A DNA stretch of 8,605 nucleotides from Paludibacteraceae bacterium (GTDB lineage Bacteria > Bacteroidota > Bacteroidia > Bacteroidales > Paludibacteraceae): the NCBI GenBank assembly GCA_017965125.1, contig JAGCQO010000153.1:1-8605 (forward strand), written 5' to 3'. This document shows, in pieces, positions 6,205 to 8,605 of the stretch (position 1 is the first letter of the stretch; each line of letters starts with the position of its first letter). The notes below the pieces were generated by a model that was given only the letters and a program-made list of their open reading frames with translations, made no database searches and was not told the origin of the DNA. The translations under genes and the position numbers were made by a program.

Positions 6205-7296
6205 TTAGGCTTTCTTCTCGCCGTTCATCAGGTCCATCTGTATTCTGACGCTTTCCTCGTGCACAGCCTCGATGAACGCTTTTGTGAAGTTAGGGCTCAT
6301 GCCGAGTCTCTCGCCGATGGCGATTCTCTTTGTCAGGATGTCGTTGTATCTCGCAGCCTGCAGCACAGTTATGTTATGCTCCTTCTTGTAAGTTCCTATC
6401 TCTCTTGAGATTCTCATTCTCTTTGAGAGCATCTCGAAGATTTCCTCGTCGATTTTGTCTATCTGGCCGCGGAGGTCATCAAGGCTTTCTGTGGTCTGCT
6501 TTGCTTCTCTTATCTCGAGCTGGTTTATCACCTTCTCGAAGAGGTCGCAAGGTGTCACCTGCTGCTTGGCGTCGCTCCATGCGTCGTCTGGTGTGCAGTG
6601 GCTCTCGATTATCAATCCGTTGAACTGCAGGTCCATCGCTTGCTGCGAGAGTGGCAGTATCAGGTCTCTGCGTCCGCCGATGTGGCTTGGGTCGCAGATC
6701 ACAGGCAGGTTAGGGAATCTTCTCTTTATCTCGATAGGAATCTGCCACTGTGGCAAGTTTCTGTAGATGGTCTTGTCGTAGGTCGAGAAACCTCTGTGTA
6801 TCACGCCGATTTTCTTCAGTCCGGCCTGGTTGATTCTCATCAGTGCGCCTATCCACAGCTCAAGGTCTGGGTTCACTGGGTTCTTTATCAGCACAGGGAT
6901 GTCAACGCCTCTCAGCGCATCGGCTATCTCCTGCACGGCGAATGGGTTGGCGGTTGTTCTTGCGCCTATCCACATCATGTCTATGCCGTACTTCAGCGCC
7001 TCGTAAACGTGCTGAGCCGTAGCCACCTCGGTCGAAGTGTACATGCCGGTCTCTTCCTTCACTCTCTTCATCCACTTCAAGCCTTCAGAGCCGATTCCCT
7101 CGAATGAGCCCGGCTTTGTTCTTGGCTTCCATATACCTGCGCGGAATATCTTCACGCCTCTTTTCGCGAGGTCGTGCGCGGTGTTCATTACTTGCTCCTC
7201 GGTCTCTGCTGAGCACGGACCAGCGATTACCACAGGTCTCTGTTGATTGAAATCAACGCCGTTCAGCTTGATAGGTTCTAAATCTAATACGTCCAT
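6205..7296 (-). CDS. Bifunctional 3-deoxy-7-phosphoheptulonate (DAHP) synthase / chorismate mutase
   Basis: The 363-residue fusion has two domains. Residues about 15-260 are a DAHP synthase of the AroF/KdsA-related (type I beta) family, joining phosphoenolpyruvate and erythrose 4-phosphate at the entry to the shikimate pathway. Its motifs are AGPCSAE (25-31, metal-site C28), FRAGIWKPRTKPGSF (51-65), MWIGARTTANPFA (108-120), LIKNPVNP (136-143, K138), HRGFS (168-172) and CDPSHIGGRR (201-210). Residues about 272-355 are an AroQ-class chorismate mutase (chorismate to prephenate): LDDLRGQIDKIDEEIFEML, KRMRISREIGTYKKEHN and FIEAVHEESVRIQ. The fusion pairs the first step of the pathway with the Phe/Tyr branch point. 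From knowledge of other type I beta DAHP synthase/mutase pairs, prephenate or chorismate bound to the mutase domain could feed back on the synthase, but the sequence does not show this. tyrA follows after 19 bp. Confidence 0.93.
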   Translation of the reverse strand: MDVLDLEPIKLNGVDFNQQRPVVIAGPCSAETEEQVMNTAHDLAKRGVKIFRAGIWKPRTKPGSFEGIGSEGLKWMKRVKEETGMYTSTEVATAQHVYEALKYGIDMMWIGARTTANPFAVQEIADALRGVDIPVLIKNPVNPDLELWIGALMRINQAGLKKIGVIHRGFSTYDKTIYRNLPQWQIPIEIKRRFPNLPVICDPSHIGGRRDLILPLSQQAMDLQFNGLIIESHCTPDDAWSDAKQQVTPCDLFEKVINQLEIREAKQTTESLDDLRGQIDKIDEEIFEMLSKRMRISREIGTYKKEHNITVLQAARYNDILTKRIAIGERLGMSPNFTKAFIEAVHEESVRIQMDLMNGEKKA

Positions 7297-7323
7297 ATTA
7301 TTGCTTTTTGTTTGTTTATATTC

Positions 7324-8499
7324 TTATTTGATGTTCTCTTTTATTCTGTCAAGCGCTTTCTGCAGGTTCTCCTCCTTGCTGCAGAGCGATATTCTTATGT
7401 ACTGCTCGCCGTTCGACCCGAATATGAATCCCGGGGTTATGAACACTCTCGCGTCGTAAAGCACTCTGTCGGCCACTTCCGCGCTGCTTTTATATCGGCT
7501 TGGTATCTTGCCCCAGAGGAACATTCCGACTTGCTCTTTGTCGAATGTGCACCCCAAGGTAGTCATTATTTCCTCAGCCAACGCTCTGCGCTTTGCGTAA
7601 AGTGTTATGTTGTGCGACTCGTGCCATTCGTCGGAGTTCGTTGTCAATGCGGCTACTGCGGCCTTCTGCATCGGACGGAACATTCCCGAGTCCATGTTAG
7701 ACTTTATTCTCAAAATCCACTCTATGAACTGTGGGTTCGACGCCACCATCGCCATTCTCCATCCTGGCATGTTGTGTGACTTCGACAGCGAGTTCAGCTC
7801 TATGCAGATGTCCTTTGCGCCCGGAATCGACAGTATCGACAGTTTCTCCTTGTTGAGTATGAAGCTGTAGGGGTTGTCGTTCACGATTATTATGTTGTGT
7901 CGGCGTCCGAAATCGACTAATTTCTCAAACAGCTCTCTTGTGGCTTTCGCTCCTGTCGGCATGTTGGGGTAATTCACCCACATCAGTTTCACCTTGCTCA
8001 GGTCCATGGCCTCCAGTTTGTCGAAGTCAGGCTGCCATCCGTTGTTCTCGTCGAGGTCGTAGTTTATTATCTCGGCCTCCACGATTTTGCTCACCGACGA
8101 GTAGGTCGGGTATCCTGGGTTAGGCACAAGCACGCCGTCTCCTTTGTTCAGGAACGCGAGCGAGATGTGCATCACGCCTTCCTTCGAGCCCATCAGCGGC
8201 TGTATCTCGTTGGCTGGGTCGAGCTCCACGCCGAAGTTCTTCTTGTAGAATGTGGCGAAGGCCTTGCGCAGCTCGGGGATGCCGATGTACGACTGGTAGC
8301 CGTGTGCGGCGCTGTCGCGAGCGTCCTCGGTGAGGGCGTCTATCGTCTGCTGCGATGGCGGCATGTCCGGGCTTCCTATGCCGAGAGAGATTATGTCTTT
8401 GCCTTCAGCGTTCAGCTTTGCTATCTCTTTGAGTTTCTTCGAGAAGTAGTATTCGCTGACGTTGCTTATTCTGTCCGCTGGTTTTATGTTTATAGCCAT
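7324..8499 (-). CDS. Class I/II PLP-dependent aminotransferase of the aromatic operon
   Basis: This 391-residue fold-type I aminotransferase has GSKEG (104-108) in the phosphate-binding loop and NYPNMPTGA (176-184, the NPxxPTGA-type motif). DNPY (208-211) contacts the cofactor, the PLP-binding Lys is K240 in SLSKSHNMPGWRM, and R369 in YIRISL should bind the substrate carboxylate. The pattern resembles the aspartate/aromatic/LL-diaminopimelate aminotransferase group, and homologues are often annotated with such generic names. It lies between pheA (25 bp gap) and the DAHP synthase fusion (27 bp gap). The most natural role is therefore transamination of phenylpyruvate and 4-hydroxyphenylpyruvate to Phe and Tyr, or of prephenate to arogenate. 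Context supports aromatic substrates, but sequence alone does not fix specificity. The ATG at 8499 gives a normal-length N-terminus. Confidence 0.88.
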   Translation of the reverse strand: MAINIKPADRISNVSEYYFSKKLKEIAKLNAEGKDIISLGIGSPDMPPSQQTIDALTEDARDSAAHGYQSYIGIPELRKAFATFYKKNFGVELDPANEIQPLMGSKEGVMHISLAFLNKGDGVLVPNPGYPTYSSVSKIVEAEIINYDLDENNGWQPDFDKLEAMDLSKVKLMWVNYPNMPTGAKATRELFEKLVDFGRRHNIIIVNDNPYSFILNKEKLSILSIPGAKDICIELNSLSKSHNMPGWRMAMVASNPQFIEWILRIKSNMDSGMFRPMQKAAVAALTTNSDEWHESHNITLYAKRRALAEEIMTTLGCTFDKEQVGMFLWGKIPSRYKSSAEVADRVLYDARVFITPGFIFGSNGEQYIRISLCSKEENLQKALDRIKENIK

Positions 8500-8524
8500 G
8501 ATGGTTGGTTTTGTTGGTCTTGGT

Positions 8525-8605
8525 TTATATTGTTTGCTCGCCTTCTGCGTAGTCGCCCAGCACCTGCAGCGAGCTTGTCAGTGGTCGGAATGCCTCGAGC
8601 GCCTG
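8525..8605 (-). CDS. pheA: Prephenate dehydratase, C-terminal end only
   Basis: Only the last 26 codons and the TAA (8525-8527) are in the window; the gene continues past the right edge. The peptide QALEAFRPLTSSLQVLGDYA followed by EGEQTI fits the end of the ACT regulatory domain of prephenate dehydratase, whose C-terminus commonly has the form 'L.pLT..lkvLG.Y'. The dehydratase turns prephenate into phenylpyruvate, and its ACT domain normally senses phenylalanine. The position at the head of the visible operon, 25 bp before the aminotransferase, agrees with the Bacteroidales gene order. The call rests on this short peptide plus context. Confidence 0.75.
   Translation of the reverse strand, partial: QALEAFRPLTSSLQVLGDYAEGEQTI

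Noticed and set aside
1..8605. CRISPR arrays, tRNA or rRNA genes, insertion sequences or prophage genes.
   Set aside because: I saw no regularly spaced repeats, cloverleaf-like genes, transposase motifs or phage structural genes on either strand.

Overview
The window looks like chromosomal DNA from a member of the Bacteroidota, most likely order Bacteroidales (Prevotella/Bacteroides-type). Several features support this. The pyrG-yidC pair and the pheA / aminotransferase / DAHP synthase-chorismate mutase / tyrA operon are arranged as I know them from Bacteroides. A TAnnTTTG-type -7 promoter element lies upstream of pyrG. The genes lack Shine-Dalgarno sequences and have A/C-rich leaders. There is a lipoprotein of the 'Fibrobacter succinogenes major paralogous' (FISUMP) type, common in gut Bacteroidales. 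All seven stop codons at recognised gene ends are TAA. Genus cannot be resolved from the sequence alone.

Layout. (1) Positions 1-3101, minus strand: pyrG (CTP synthase, GTG start) is followed after 28 bp by yidC (membrane protein insertase), which runs off the left edge. The yidC frame carries one in-frame TAG at 770-772, codon 236. The same frame continues for 256 more codons with unmistakable YidC sequence and no other interruption. (2) Positions 3102-4587: an AT-rich island holds one minus-strand gene for a CoiA-like, cysteine-rich putative nuclease, ended by a clear minus-strand hairpin/T-tract terminator and bordered by two intergenic regions. (3) Positions 4588-5334, plus strand: a small lipoprotein with a FISUMP-type domain. 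It is followed by a short hairpin and then a bidirectional terminator that it shares with the convergent operon. A related hairpin plus T-tract (17 of 20 bases identical) lies upstream of the same gene. (4) Positions 5406-8605, minus strand: the tight operon pheA (3' end only), aminotransferase, DAHP synthase-chorismate mutase fusion and tyrA, with gaps of 25, 27 and 19 bp.

How the genes work together. The right-hand operon holds the first step of the shikimate pathway (DAHP synthase), the branch-point mutase (chorismate to prephenate), both prephenate-consuming enzymes (dehydratase and dehydrogenase) and an aminotransferase. Together these can control entry into aromatic amino acid synthesis and make Phe and Tyr. 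pyrG supplies CTP and yidC inserts inner-membrane proteins; they are housekeeping genes linked by position. The lipoprotein and the CoiA-like gene are accessory genes between the two housekeeping blocks. I see no CRISPR array, tRNA, rRNA or transposase, and no clear new multi-gene system. The observations most worth checking are the in-frame TAG in yidC, the paired hairpins around the lipoprotein gene, and the compositionally foreign CoiA-like gene.
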